DNA of 64,000 nt from NCBI RefSeq assembly GCF_963678795.1, contig NZ_OY787453.1:992001-1056000 (forward strand), written 5' to 3'. Shown here one piece after another: positions 26,931-35,431 of the stretch (the stretch's first letter is position 1; every line of letters begins with the position of its first letter). This DNA is from an uncultured Methanoregula sp. (GTDB lineage: Archaea; Halobacteriota; Methanomicrobia; Methanomicrobiales; Methanospirillaceae). The notes beneath the pieces were generated by a model, which saw nothing but the letters and a program-made list of their open reading frames with translations, had not been told where the DNA came from and did not search any database. The position numbers and the translations under genes were made by a program.

Positions 26931-28253
26931 ATGGAAACCTCTGATAACAAAATGATAACAATCCTGCTTGTCGAGGACAGCCGGACGCAGGCAGAATACT
27001 TACGGCACATCCTTGAGAATGACGGATACCGTGTAACGCTGACCGATAACGGTTCTGAAGCACTGGCACAGATTGGCCGGAACCGCCCGTCCATTATCCT
27101 GTCGGATATCGTTATGCCGGAGATGGATGGTTATGAGCTCTGTTCCCGGGTCAAGCAGAATCCCAAAACCGCAGATATTCCTGTCATCCTTGTAACCCAG
27201 CTTTTCGATCCGGTCGATGTCATCCGGGGTCTCGAGTCCGGCGCAGATGATTTCATCATCAAACCTTTCGATCCGGAATATGTCCAGTTGCGGATCTGCA
27301 ACATTCTTAAGACCGTGAACCAGCCTGACCCTGACGGCCCCCGCAGGGCGCTCACGCTTACTCTTTTCAATAAAACCCATACTATCCCCGCAAGCCGGGT
27401 CCAGATCCTGAGTATTCTGCTCTCAACGTACGAAGTGGCCGTAAGGAAAAACGCGGAACTCGAAGAAGCCCGGGAACGGCTCAATGCGGTGAACGAACAG
27501 CTCCAGCAGGCCATTGCCGATCTCAAACAGTCAAACACCCGGCTCGAACAGGAGAACACCGAACGCAGGAGAGTGGAGAAAGCACTCGATGAGGCCAACA
27601 AGAAACTCAATCTCATGGCAAGTATCACCCGCCATGACGTGATCAACCAGCTCACCTCCCAGCATGAATCCCTTGAAAATGCGCTGCTACTGCGGGCAAA
27701 GGATCCGGAAAAAGCATGGGAACATGTGACGAGCGCGGCAGCGATTGCAACCCGGACACTCAACTCGGTAAAATTTACCGGTGACTACCAGAAAATCGGG
27801 GTCAAATCGCCCCAGTGGCAGGATATTCATACACTGATACAGGCTGCTGAAAAAGATACATCTCCCGGAGGCCTGACATTCAGTAACGGGATCTCCCCGG
27901 GGACAGAAATATTTGCAGATCCGCTCATCGGGAAAGTCTTCTCAAACCTGATTGAAAATACAGTAAAATACGGGAAAAAAGCCACCTCCATCCGGTTCAG
28001 TCTTCATGCCGAAGCTGACGGCATGGTCATTATCTGTGAAGACGATGGTGTTGGTATCCCGGATGGGCGTAAAGAGAAGATATTCAGTTATGAACACGGG
28101 ATGAGCCATGGCCTTGGCCTGTTTCTGGCCCGTGAAATTCTTGCTATCACCTCAATCACCCTTCGTGAGACCGGAACTGCCGGGTCGGGTGCACGGTTTG
28201 AACTTCGCTGTCCCTCCACAACAACCCGGGCTGCCGGACAGCCGGCACCATGA
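26931..28253 (+). CDS. Receiver-histidine kinase hybrid (N-terminal REC)
   Basis: A 440-residue protein 18 bases after cheA. The receiver (residues 8-125) has D15/E16, acceptor D59 in LSDIVMPEMDGYEL and Lys in FIIKPFDPE. A coiled coil at about 165-220 (LEEARERLNAVNEQLQQAI) leads to the phosphoacceptor box ASITRHDVINQL near 240. The HATPase (about 320-430) has NLIENTVKYGKKA, DDGVGIPDG and HGLGLFLARE. Its position suggests that CheA phosphorylates the receiver and so sets the kinase activity, passing the signal to an unknown partner. There is no DNA-binding domain. Confidence 0.91.
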   Translation: METSDNKMITILLVEDSRTQAEYLRHILENDGYRVTLTDNGSEALAQIGRNRPSIILSDIVMPEMDGYELCSRVKQNPKTADIPVILVTQLFDPVDVIRGLESGADDFIIKPFDPEYVQLRICNILKTVNQPDPDGPRRALTLTLFNKTHTIPASRVQILSILLSTYEVAVRKNAELEEARERLNAVNEQLQQAIADLKQSNTRLEQENTERRRVEKALDEANKKLNLMASITRHDVINQLTSQHESLENALLLRAKDPEKAWEHVTSAAAIATRTLNSVKFTGDYQKIGVKSPQWQDIHTLIQAAEKDTSPGGLTFSNGISPGTEIFADPLIGKVFSNLIENTVKYGKKATSIRFSLHAEADGMVIICEDDGVGIPDGRKEKIFSYEHGMSHGLGLFLAREILAITSITLRETGTAGSGARFELRCPSTTTRAAGQPAP

Positions 28254-28410
28254 ATGCCTCATGGAGATTGCGGTACCGGAACTCCTTTCCTCCCCCCGGT
28301 AGTGTCGGGGGATTTCTCCTCTGTTAAGGTATTCGTGTGAAATCCTGTTCTGCCCGTGGCAATCTTTTTGCACGTATACAACAGAAAATGGTGTGCAGGC
28401 TTAGGGCATC

Positions 28411-29823
28411 ATGAATTTCCGCAGATTCTTCCACAATGGTGATCCGGTTCATTTCAATCGCATTCTGGCCATTGTCCTGCTGACGGTGGTTATTCTCGGG
28501 GTTAACCTGTTCGGGATACTTTACGGGCTTACCGCAGTTCTCACCCACCTGCTCTACCTTCCGACCATTCTTGCCTCGTACTGGTATCCCCGCCGCGGTC
28601 TTCTCTTCTCCGCGGGAATTGCCGTTCTTTACGGAATCCTGGTCATCCTATTTGTACCGATGGATACTATGGTTGGTATTGTTACCATCACGCGGATGGC
28701 AATTATTATGCTGGTTGGCTGTATTGTTGCCCTTCTCTCCATGAATCTTGCTGAATCCGAACAAAAGCTCCAGGACATCATAGAGTTCCTTCCCGATGCG
28801 GTCTTTGCTATCAACCGGGAGGGGAAGGTGATCGCATGGAACCGGGCTGTCGAGGAGATGACCGGAAAACAAAAAGCCGAAATGCTGGGCAGGTCCAATT
28901 TTGAGTATTCTCTCGCATTCTATGGAGAACGTCGCCCGATGCTCGCCGGGCTGATCCTTAAAAACGAGAGCGACCTTTTAGGGAAATATCCTACCGTTCA
29001 CCGGGAATCCAGCCGGTTCGTCTCGGAAGCATTCCTCCCGAATTTTAACAGCGGACGGGGAGCTCACCTGAGGTTTTCTGCCACTGCACTTATGGATCCA
29101 AACGGGAATGTCACCGGTGCCATCGAGTCCGTCCGTGATATTACGGAGCAGGTAATGACGAAATCCGCGCTCGAGAACACCGGCAACCGGCTTAATACCC
29201 TTGCCGGTATTATCCGGCATGATATGTCAAAGAAACTTGCTGTCATCTACGGCGAGCTTCAGTTTGGTGTCATGAAATTCCGGGATCCTGACGTCATCTC
29301 GTTTATTGCCAGCCTCAAAGAATCTGTCAATGGCATCAAACGCCAGATCGATATCTCGCGCGAGTTCCGAGATATCGGGACTACTCCGCCAGCCTGGATT
29401 GCCGTGCAGGACGCCATTGAACCCGCAATCCGGCGCCTTGATTTCGGCAAGGTGATATTTCACGTATGGACCGAACGCCTTTCTATCTTCTCCGATCCTC
29501 ACCTCCCCGCCGTCTTCTACCATCTCCTGCATAATTCCACGAAGGAGTCAACGGGTGCAACACGGATCATTATCACATATCATATCCGGGATAATGGCTG
29601 TGCGATCATTATCGAGGATAACGGGACTGGTATCCCGGATGCAGAGAAAGGCACCCTCTTTGTCCAGCGGGAAGACAGTTATGGGAGGGGACTCTTCCTT
29701 GCCACCGAGATCGTTTCCATTACCGGTATAACCCTCCGCGAGACTGGCGTTCCCGGGAATGGCGCACGGTTTGAAATTCTCGTACCCCCGGAGGGATACC
29801 GCGTGGAGGGAATGGAGCAATGA
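28411..29823 (+). CDS. Membrane PAS histidine kinase
   Basis: A 470-residue kinase. Residues 10-112 are the multi-helix membrane module (THLLYLPTILASYWYPRRG) shared with the kinases at 7994 and 56461. A single PAS domain (about 115-240) has the FYGERRPMLAGL pattern found in other sensors here. The acceptor box is divergent, AGIIRHDMSKKLAV, with the His kept. The HATPase is recognisable: HNSTKEST, EDNGTGIPD and GRGLFLATEIV. It lies 157 bases after the receiver-kinase and its stop overlaps the start of a GNAT gene (ATGA), so the two are translated together. Confidence 0.9.
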   Translation: MNFRRFFHNGDPVHFNRILAIVLLTVVILGVNLFGILYGLTAVLTHLLYLPTILASYWYPRRGLLFSAGIAVLYGILVILFVPMDTMVGIVTITRMAIIMLVGCIVALLSMNLAESEQKLQDIIEFLPDAVFAINREGKVIAWNRAVEEMTGKQKAEMLGRSNFEYSLAFYGERRPMLAGLILKNESDLLGKYPTVHRESSRFVSEAFLPNFNSGRGAHLRFSATALMDPNGNVTGAIESVRDITEQVMTKSALENTGNRLNTLAGIIRHDMSKKLAVIYGELQFGVMKFRDPDVISFIASLKESVNGIKRQIDISREFRDIGTTPPAWIAVQDAIEPAIRRLDFGKVIFHVWTERLSIFSDPHLPAVFYHLLHNSTKESTGATRIIITYHIRDNGCAIIIEDNGTGIPDAEKGTLFVQREDSYGRGLFLATEIVSITGITLRETGVPGNGARFEILVPPEGYRVEGMEQ

Positions 29824-30320
29824 CCGGCAAGGATCCCCGGCCCCCTGTGGCCATACCTACCTTACCTGCCGAAGAAGAATATATCCTGCCGTTTACCCGT
29901 GAAATCCGGGTCAATGAGTTTCCTCTTGCTGACAATGTCTGGCTTGATTACCACGACACGAACGGTGATCCTGCCACGGACCGTATATTTGCAGTATTCT
30001 CTGACGGAGAGATACGTTCCGTTGCCCGTTGCCGGCGCCATCGCGACGGGCTTGAGGTGGACGGGATCTTCACTCCCGAGGCTTACCGTGGGAAAGGCTA
30101 TTCCCGGATGGCCGTAGGGGCGCTTGTTGAAGCCTGCCACAACGACGATCTCTACATGTATGCGGTGCGTCACCTTGTAGGATTTTATGCCGGGTTCGGG
30201 TTTGAACCGATCAGGGAGACGGAGCTTCCTGCCATTATACGTGAGCGGTACACCTGGGCTGCGGGAAATCTCGAAGGAGCCGAGGTCCAGCCCATGCGCC
30301 GGAAAGCAGGGTTCAGATAA
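29820..30320 (+). CDS. GNAT-family N-acetyltransferase
   Basis: A 166-residue acetyltransferase. The acetyl-CoA loop reads EAYRGKGYSRMAVGALV (the R/Q-x-x-G-x-G/A motif), the core strand is EVDGIFT, and the C-terminal part has AGFGFEPI. It shares blocks with two other genes here: LDYHDT..DRIFAVF, VARCRRHRDGLEVDGIF, LYMYAVRHLV-FYAGFGF and the end xGxxVxPMRR. It overlaps the stop of the membrane kinase by 4 bases, so it may be an output of the sensory cluster. The substrate (protein lysine or small molecule) is unknown. Confidence 0.85.
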   Translation: MTGKDPRPPVAIPTLPAEEEYILPFTREIRVNEFPLADNVWLDYHDTNGDPATDRIFAVFSDGEIRSVARCRRHRDGLEVDGIFTPEAYRGKGYSRMAVGALVEACHNDDLYMYAVRHLVGFYAGFGFEPIRETELPAIIRERYTWAAGNLEGAEVQPMRRKAGFR

Positions 30321-30386
30321 CGGTGAGGAACCGGGGGGGCCCGGATCTGATCCTTCCCGATAAAAAAGTGGACTGCAGTTCCGGTA

Positions 30387-30848
30387 TTATTTCCACTTGA
30401 AGACCGGGATCATCGGTTTTAACGGGTCAAAATTATCACCGGTCGAAGACAACGGGTATGTCCGGCTGAATGCTTGCTGTTTTGTGTTTCTGAAGGTGAC
30501 CACAACCTTCACGCTGCAGATCATCTTTTCCAGCGGATGAACTGAGGATGCATCCGGTTCCAGGGACTCGAGATCATACTCGATATTTTCAGGAATGAGC
30601 GCCACGTGGATGTCGAAGGCCGTATCGTTTCCCGAATTCCGGATAACGATCCCCTTGGCGTCATCGGTGAATTCTGCCACGATGTCCGGGAGCGAGACAC
30701 TGTCCTTCATGATGAAAAGAGACATGACAAGTGTGGCGAGAATAATAAGGACGATACCTCCCGCATAGATATTGATGAAGAACGCAATGATCGTGATGAG
30801 AAGTCCTGCCACGAGCAGGATCCGGGTCTTATTGTCCATAGTGTCCAT
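30387..30848 (-). CDS. Membrane-anchored protein with exposed beta domain
   Basis: A 153-residue protein. Two hydrophobic segments (about residues 9-25 and 27-47) are followed by a 100-residue domain with beta-sandwich character (IVIRNSGNDTAFDIHVALIP, VVVTFRNTKQQAFSRTYPLS). This resembles CARDB or archaeal flagellin-like beta domains seen in methanogen envelope proteins. I recognise no family with certainty. The gene converges with the GNAT gene (66-base gap) and stands alone. Confidence 0.65.
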   Translation of the reverse strand: MDTMDNKTRILLVAGLLITIIAFFINIYAGGIVLIILATLVMSLFIMKDSVSLPDIVAEFTDDAKGIVIRNSGNDTAFDIHVALIPENIEYDLESLEPDASSVHPLEKMICSVKVVVTFRNTKQQAFSRTYPLSSTGDNFDPLKPMIPVFKWK

Positions 30849-30920
30849 TGTGCGCTGCGGTTTTTGTGTTTAACGGTTTGATCCCCCGGGCATTGCTACC
30901 GGCAGATCTGTATTATCCAG

Positions 30921-31967
30921 TCATCCCGGCAGCCGGTGCAGTTTCTTTAAGCGTGCAACGGTCTCGATGGCATCCCTGCCCGGCATTCCGCCGGTGTTTC
31001 CTTTTGGAACATCTCCTTTGAGGACACTAAAGATGCTGTTCACTGCTGCACCGTGAGATGGTCCATAACCCCCCTCGAGAACGAGAGCAGTCGGGCAGTC
31101 TGCGGCTTCGAGCGTGATGTGGGTGAGGAGACCAAAATCGGCAGGTTCGAGTTTCATGGATGCCTGGGGATCATCGGAAAGGATATCCTGTCCTGCCGAT
31201 ATGAGCAGGAGGTCCGGTTTATACCTGCGGAGTGCCGGATCAAATATCTCTTTAAAGACGTGTTCATAATCCGCGATGCCGGAGTTCCTCTGGAGGGGCG
31301 CGTTGATATTGAAACCCTCCCCGTCACCACTGCCGGTCTCCTCCAGAAATCCCGTATGGGGGAAGAAATCCTTCTGGTGGATCGAGCAGTACAACACGCG
31401 GTTATCGGCGTAGAAAATACTCTGCGTGCCATTGCCATGGTGTGCGTCCCAGTCGATGATCGCCACACGGTCAACAGCCTTCAGGGTCTCGGCTGCCGCG
31501 ACAGCAGCATTGTTCAGGAGACAGAATCCCATGGCCTTATCGGCTTCTGCATGATGGCCCGGGGGCCGGATAAGGGCAAAACACCGCTCGTCCGAAAGAG
31601 CACGTTCCGCCGCTGCCACCGCGGATCCCGCCGCGTAGGTGGCGACTTCGTACGAGCAGGGATTTATGTAGGTATTGGGATCGAGATAGCCGGGCACCAG
31701 CTGGTTGTTCTCAAAGTAACCGCCGGTACACATGTACTCGTCGAGCGAACAGAAGTCGACGTGTTTTCTGCACTGCCTCTCGAGCCATGTGAGATATCCC
31801 GGGACGTGGACACGTTCCAGCTGGGCCCGGGTCGCCGGCACGGGTTCGTAGATCGGGATGCCCGAAGGCAAAGCTTCCAGTACGGATAAAAGCCGGTCAT
31901 GGCATTCTGAATGACCTTTGCAGTCGTGGTTCTTGAAGATCGGGCCGGTAATTGCAGAAACGTTCAT
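30921..31967 (-). CDS. Histone deacetylase-family (AcuC/acetylpolyamine amidohydrolase-like) hydrolase
   Basis: A 348-residue zinc hydrolase of the class I/II HDAC fold. The active site is complete: tandem His H138-H139 in RPPGHHA, zinc ligands D174 and H176 in IDWDAHHGNGT and D261 in SAGQDI, and the catalytic Tyr301 in LEGGYG. Members remove acetyl groups from lysine (AcuC acts on acetyl-CoA synthetase in Bacillus) or from acetylpolyamines. Archaeal members may act on either. Context allows both: GNATs and an AMP-forming Acs are in the window, and so is a polyamine-producing agmatine pathway. Substrate assignment is inference. Confidence 0.9.
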   Translation of the reverse strand: MNVSAITGPIFKNHDCKGHSECHDRLLSVLEALPSGIPIYEPVPATRAQLERVHVPGYLTWLERQCRKHVDFCSLDEYMCTGGYFENNQLVPGYLDPNTYINPCSYEVATYAAGSAVAAAERALSDERCFALIRPPGHHAEADKAMGFCLLNNAAVAAAETLKAVDRVAIIDWDAHHGNGTQSIFYADNRVLYCSIHQKDFFPHTGFLEETGSGDGEGFNINAPLQRNSGIADYEHVFKEIFDPALRRYKPDLLLISAGQDILSDDPQASMKLEPADFGLLTHITLEAADCPTALVLEGGYGPSHGAAVNSIFSVLKGDVPKGNTGGMPGRDAIETVARLKKLHRLPG

Positions 31968-32193
31968 CGGGGAAGATGTTCCTTGAGGAGTTGCTATTAA
32001 TTATCCTGATCTTGCAGATTATGAATATTGTGAAACCTGCATCCCAGTTGCGCATTTCCTGAAACGATCCCTGTACAGCACACTTTTTTTTGTTCAGATC
32101 CTTCATTTAGAATCTGAAAAACAATCGGCAACGTCGGTAAAATGGTGTGTTCTGACTATGCGCGTTGGGCGGATGTCTTAAAGACTTCGGTCA

Positions 32194-32262
32194 CCGGAAA
32201 GGCTTTAAAGTGGATTATGGGCTTTCCGGAGGTAAACGAAAGTGGTAAAAAAATTTATAAAG
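32194..32262 (+). promoter_or_regulatory. fdhC promoter with upstream inverted repeat
   Basis: TTTATAAAG (32254-32262) is a good TATA box after a purine-rich BRE-like stretch. Upstream, CCGGAAAG (32194-32201) and CTTTCCGG (32222-32229) form a perfect inverted repeat with a 20-base spacer, about 25 bases before the TATA box. That is a position for an activator. The predicted leader of about 155 bases also contains GTACGAAA twice (32309-32316 and 32360-32367). Confidence 0.5.
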
Positions 32263-32441
32263 TACATGACAATCGAATCGTCGGCAGTATGCGCTTTTTG
32301 GCCGGCTAGTACGAAAACCGGTATGACCGGCGAGCAATTCGAAAATTATTAATAACTCGGTACGAAAGTTTTCATTGGCCTATACGAGATTAGTATCAAA
32401 TGTCGCTGGTATAGGTGAATGATTCAGAGGTGTGTTAAAAA

Positions 32442-33323
32442 ATGGTGTTTCATCCTCCGGTAGCAATTACTGCAAAGGCAGGAGACGCTGGTAAGTACAA
32501 AGTTGGCTTACCGGCCTGGAACATGATCCTCCGTGGATTCATGTCGGGCGCTTATATCGCCATGGGTGCTGCTCTTGCAACAGTCTGCAGTACAGGTATC
32601 GCTTATTCCGCAGCACAGATCACTGCGGGCGCTGTTCCAGGTGGTTTCGCATCAGCGGGTATGGCACAGTTGGTTCTGGGAGCTGTGTTCCCGGTTGGGC
32701 TTATTATCACCGTTCTTACGGGCGCTGAGCTCTTCACCGGCGATGCAATGCTCGCCCCAATGGCAGCATTCATCCACAAGGTCACCTGGATGCAGGTCAT
32801 CAACCTGTGGATTTTCGTGTATATCGGAAACCTGATAGGGTCCCTCGTATTTGCCTACATCTGTGCAAACGGACCGTTCGTTTCATTCGGTGCCGATGGC
32901 ACGGCAGCGATTACTGCTTTCGGCACGCGTGCGATTGCCATTGCTGTGGCAAAGACCAGTTATGTCGGGATGATGGGCATGTGGTCTGCATTCCTCAAGG
33001 GCATTGCCTGCAACTGGCTCGTCAACCTCGCTATCCTGCTCGGTATCTGCGCAGATGATGCGGCAGGAAAGTTCTTCGGTATCTGGTTCCCGATCATGGC
33101 TTTCGTTTCCAGCGGGTTCGAGCACTCGGTTGCGAACATGTACTTTATCCCGGCGGGTATCATGACTGCCGGTTTAACTAACACCGCAACTACGGTAAAC
33201 TGGGTCAACATGTGGACCGCAAACATCATACCAGTAACTATTGGTAATATCGTCGGCGGAATGTTCTTTGTCGGTGTTATCTACTGGGTTGCATTCCGCA
33301 AAGAGATTGCAGCACTGAAGTAA
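32442..33323 (+). CDS. fdhC: Formate transporter FdhC (formate/nitrite transporter family)
   Basis: A 293-residue membrane channel of the FNT family with six helices. Typical segments include AWNMILRGFMSGAYIAMGAA, the first conserved half-helix VLTGAELFTGDAML, the NWLVNLA motif and SSGFEHSVANMYFIPAGI. It brings formate in for formate dehydrogenase, which feeds reduced F420 into methanogenesis. No fdhA/fdhB genes are adjacent. GAGGTG 8 bases before the ATG is the ribosome-binding site. A T8 run follows the stop, so it is probably monocistronic. Confidence 0.95.
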   Translation: MVFHPPVAITAKAGDAGKYKVGLPAWNMILRGFMSGAYIAMGAALATVCSTGIAYSAAQITAGAVPGGFASAGMAQLVLGAVFPVGLIITVLTGAELFTGDAMLAPMAAFIHKVTWMQVINLWIFVYIGNLIGSLVFAYICANGPFVSFGADGTAAITAFGTRAIAIAVAKTSYVGMMGMWSAFLKGIACNWLVNLAILLGICADDAAGKFFGIWFPIMAFVSSGFEHSVANMYFIPAGIMTAGLTNTATTVNWVNMWTANIIPVTIGNIVGGMFFVGVIYWVAFRKEIAALK

Positions 33324-33341
33324 TTTTTCACCGCAATCATA

Positions 33342-33349
33342 TTTTTTTT
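33342..33349 (+). terminator. Poly-T terminator after fdhC
   Basis: Eight consecutive T, 19 bases after the stop, as expected for archaeal termination. Confidence 0.5.
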
Positions 33350-33536
33350 ATGAACAATGGAGATATCAGTCTCAAGATATCCGTTATCGCAATAACCAGG
33401 GTTGTGCATTCACAATCCAGTTCATTGTCGCCTCAGTTTCCAGCCCCCCGGATTCATCTCATCCGGATAATTACGGGGCTCTTTTTTCCCTTGTTCTCAC
33501 GAGGCAGTCCTTTCTTGGACGGTATCGGAGAACGCG

Positions 33537-33554
33537 ATCGCAGCACTGAAGTAG
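33537..33554 (+). pseudogene. Vestige of a second fdhC 3' end
   Basis: The 18 bases here match the last codons of fdhC (33306-33323 region) with a single mismatch in the coding part and keep the frame Ile-Ala-Ala-Leu-Lys-stop, now with TAG. Nothing upstream in the 250-base gap still reads as FdhC. A tandem duplicate that decayed, or a small local duplication, would explain it. Confidence 0.45.
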
Positions 33555-33577
33555 GTTAACGGCAAACAATCCTTCTA

Positions 33578-34081
33578 ATGAAGATCGGAAATATTGAGGT
33601 GAAGGTCTCAATTGTCTCGATTGGGGTATTTGTGTTCTTCACCCTTTTTCTTATTCTCGCCTCCCTGTACAGCCCTGAAGTCCGGTCAAACCTCATCTGG
33701 ATGATCCCGTGCCTCTTTATGCTGCTGGTCATCCCTGTTGCCCTCAACTACATGAGCCGCAGCGAGTACGCGGATCTTACCCCCCGCTACGAGGTTGAGG
33801 CGAAGACCGTCCGGGTCAAACTGATCAACGAGAGTATGATTGGGAAGCCCGTGCGGATTGAGGGTGTGGTAGAACGGGTGTATTTTCAGTTCCTGAACCG
33901 CCCCCAGTTCCTTGTTGCAGACCGGTCCGGGGCGATCTCGGTGAAGATGTTCACCAGTCCCGATGAAGATTTTAAGGTGAATGATGTGGTGGAAGTGCTG
34001 GGACAGGTGATTCGACGGTATATCGTTACGGGTGAGCCGGTCATCAACTGCGTCTCTATCAGGAAAATAAAAAAATCCTAG
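33578..34081 (+). CDS. Membrane-anchored OB-fold protein
   Basis: A 167-residue protein. Two membrane helices (about residues 9-29 and 39-58) are followed by an OB-fold domain of the tRNA_anti/nucleic-acid-binding type (about 85-165): IGKPVRIEGVVERVYFQ, FLVADRSGAISVKMF, VNDVVEVLGQVIRR. The topology would place the OB domain in the cytosol if both termini are inside. OB folds bind nucleic acids or other ligands; a membrane-bound form may resemble NfeD or BOF-type domains instead. It lies 90 bases upstream of another membrane protein gene on the same strand. Confidence 0.75.
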   Translation: MKIGNIEVKVSIVSIGVFVFFTLFLILASLYSPEVRSNLIWMIPCLFMLLVIPVALNYMSRSEYADLTPRYEVEAKTVRVKLINESMIGKPVRIEGVVERVYFQFLNRPQFLVADRSGAISVKMFTSPDEDFKVNDVVEVLGQVIRRYIVTGEPVINCVSIRKIKKS

Positions 34082-34170
34082 ATCCTATCGGAAATGCCTG
34101 TGTCCGGGTATTCTGCCGGGCCGGTATTTTCCCTCATTCTTTATGAACAAATCCGGGAGAGATAATACAG

Positions 34171-35016
34171 ATGTCTGGTAACGATACACTTCGGGCACAA
34201 CAAAAATCCGGTTCAAAGATCCTCTGCATGGAACTGGCAGTACCCGCGTTCTCCTTTGGCGGTGCCCTGCTCGCCATCTTCTTTTCCGACATGGGCAATA
34301 ATGTCGATCCCCGGTATTTTGCCACCGGTTGTGTCATAAGTTCCTTCGTGCTTGCGTACCTGGCATGGATACGGCCGCGAAAAGATATTGTCGCTCTGTC
34401 GACTCCGATCTATTCCATTATCTTCTTTGCCGCACCTTCGGATATGGCGGTTAATATCGTCCTTGAGCTGCTCTATGCCGTAAGCCTTACGGTACTACTC
34501 GTGCGGCTGAAGTTCCGTTTCGGTGCTGCCCCGGAGTCCGGCGTTGCGGATTTGGGGAAGTCCCTTGAAGAGCCCATCGGGGAATACTGCGAAACCGTAC
34601 GTGAGCAGGTGCCCGGCGTGATACCTGAAACAGCGCATTATGCTGCAATGGCGTTTGCCCTCTTTGCGCAGGGAGATTACATGGAGGTGGTGCGGGCTGC
34701 AGATGCGGCATCGGCAGCTCTTACGGATGCAGATCCCCTCCCCGCCATTGCAACAGCGTTTGCCATCCTCCGGGAACAGGCACTGCTGCTGGAAGAGTCA
34801 GAGGGTCTCCCGGAACACTTCACGGAATTTTCGGCAACCGACGCGGGCCTCCTGGCAAAACCCCTCCCGCCTGAAGAAAAACTCCATGACCGGTTCGAGG
34901 TATCGCTCGAGAATGCCCTGCTCCTCCTCTATGCTGCAGGATGGAATGCATCAAAACGGGATCGCGCTCTCCTTCTCTCCCGGCAGAGCTTTGCCCTGAA
35001 ACTCTTCACAACATAA
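34171..35016 (+). CDS. Four-helix membrane protein with helical cytosolic domain
   Basis: A 281-residue protein that I do not recognise. Four hydrophobic segments fall at about residues 20-40, 49-66, 72-90 and 91-111. The rest (120-281) is soluble and helical (AHYAAMAFALFAQGDYMEVV), somewhat like a TPR-like helical bundle. It contains no cysteine cluster or catalytic motif that I can name. It is possibly co-transcribed with the OB-fold membrane gene upstream. Confidence 0.65.
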   Translation: MSGNDTLRAQQKSGSKILCMELAVPAFSFGGALLAIFFSDMGNNVDPRYFATGCVISSFVLAYLAWIRPRKDIVALSTPIYSIIFFAAPSDMAVNIVLELLYAVSLTVLLVRLKFRFGAAPESGVADLGKSLEEPIGEYCETVREQVPGVIPETAHYAAMAFALFAQGDYMEVVRAADAASAALTDADPLPAIATAFAILREQALLLEESEGLPEHFTEFSATDAGLLAKPLPPEEKLHDRFEVSLENALLLLYAAGWNASKRDRALLLSRQSFALKLFTT

Positions 35017-35431
35017 CATCCCGCTTTTTTCTGAACCAAATATTATGAAATTCCTGCCATTTAGGATAATCGCCCATTTTTTCTGTTCAATGGTGAAAAT
35101 GTGCCATGAATACGGTGATCTGGTCACTGCGCGGATTTCCATGGATGCCTGATAGCATTAACAGAAAGAACCATACGGCGGAATGTTCGTGAGGCCGGAA
35201 AAAACCGTCAGGGAAACGAAGAGGTTTTCAGGGATGTCCTGGTTATGGTGATATGAATCAGAGGTGTGTATATCATCATATGGTGAGCAGGAGCATACCC
35301 TGTCGCTGGTCCGTATGCTGTGCACTAGTGCACAAACACTATGCACAATACATATTATCACGCATCCACTAATTAAGCATTGGCATTAATTCTATAGAAG
35401 CTGATAAATATCATAAATACGAGGAGATCCG
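35017..35431. other. Upstream region of the HTH-PAS regulator
   Basis: No gene is seen. It contains the palindrome at 35319-35334 and an AT-rich stretch at 35340-35425 with TATA-like runs (CATATTATC at 35351-35359). GAGGAGATCC directly before the ATG of the next gene is a strong ribosome-binding site. Confidence 0.5.
35319..35334. repeat. Perfect 16-base palindrome upstream of the HTH-PAS regulator
   Basis: TGTGCACTAGTGCACA reads the same on both strands. Twelve of its bases recur at 20317-20328. A half-site-like ATGCACAA follows at 35341-35348. It lies about 20 bases upstream of a TATA-like element, so it is a likely transcription-factor site, possibly for the adjacent HTH-PAS protein. Confidence 0.5.
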
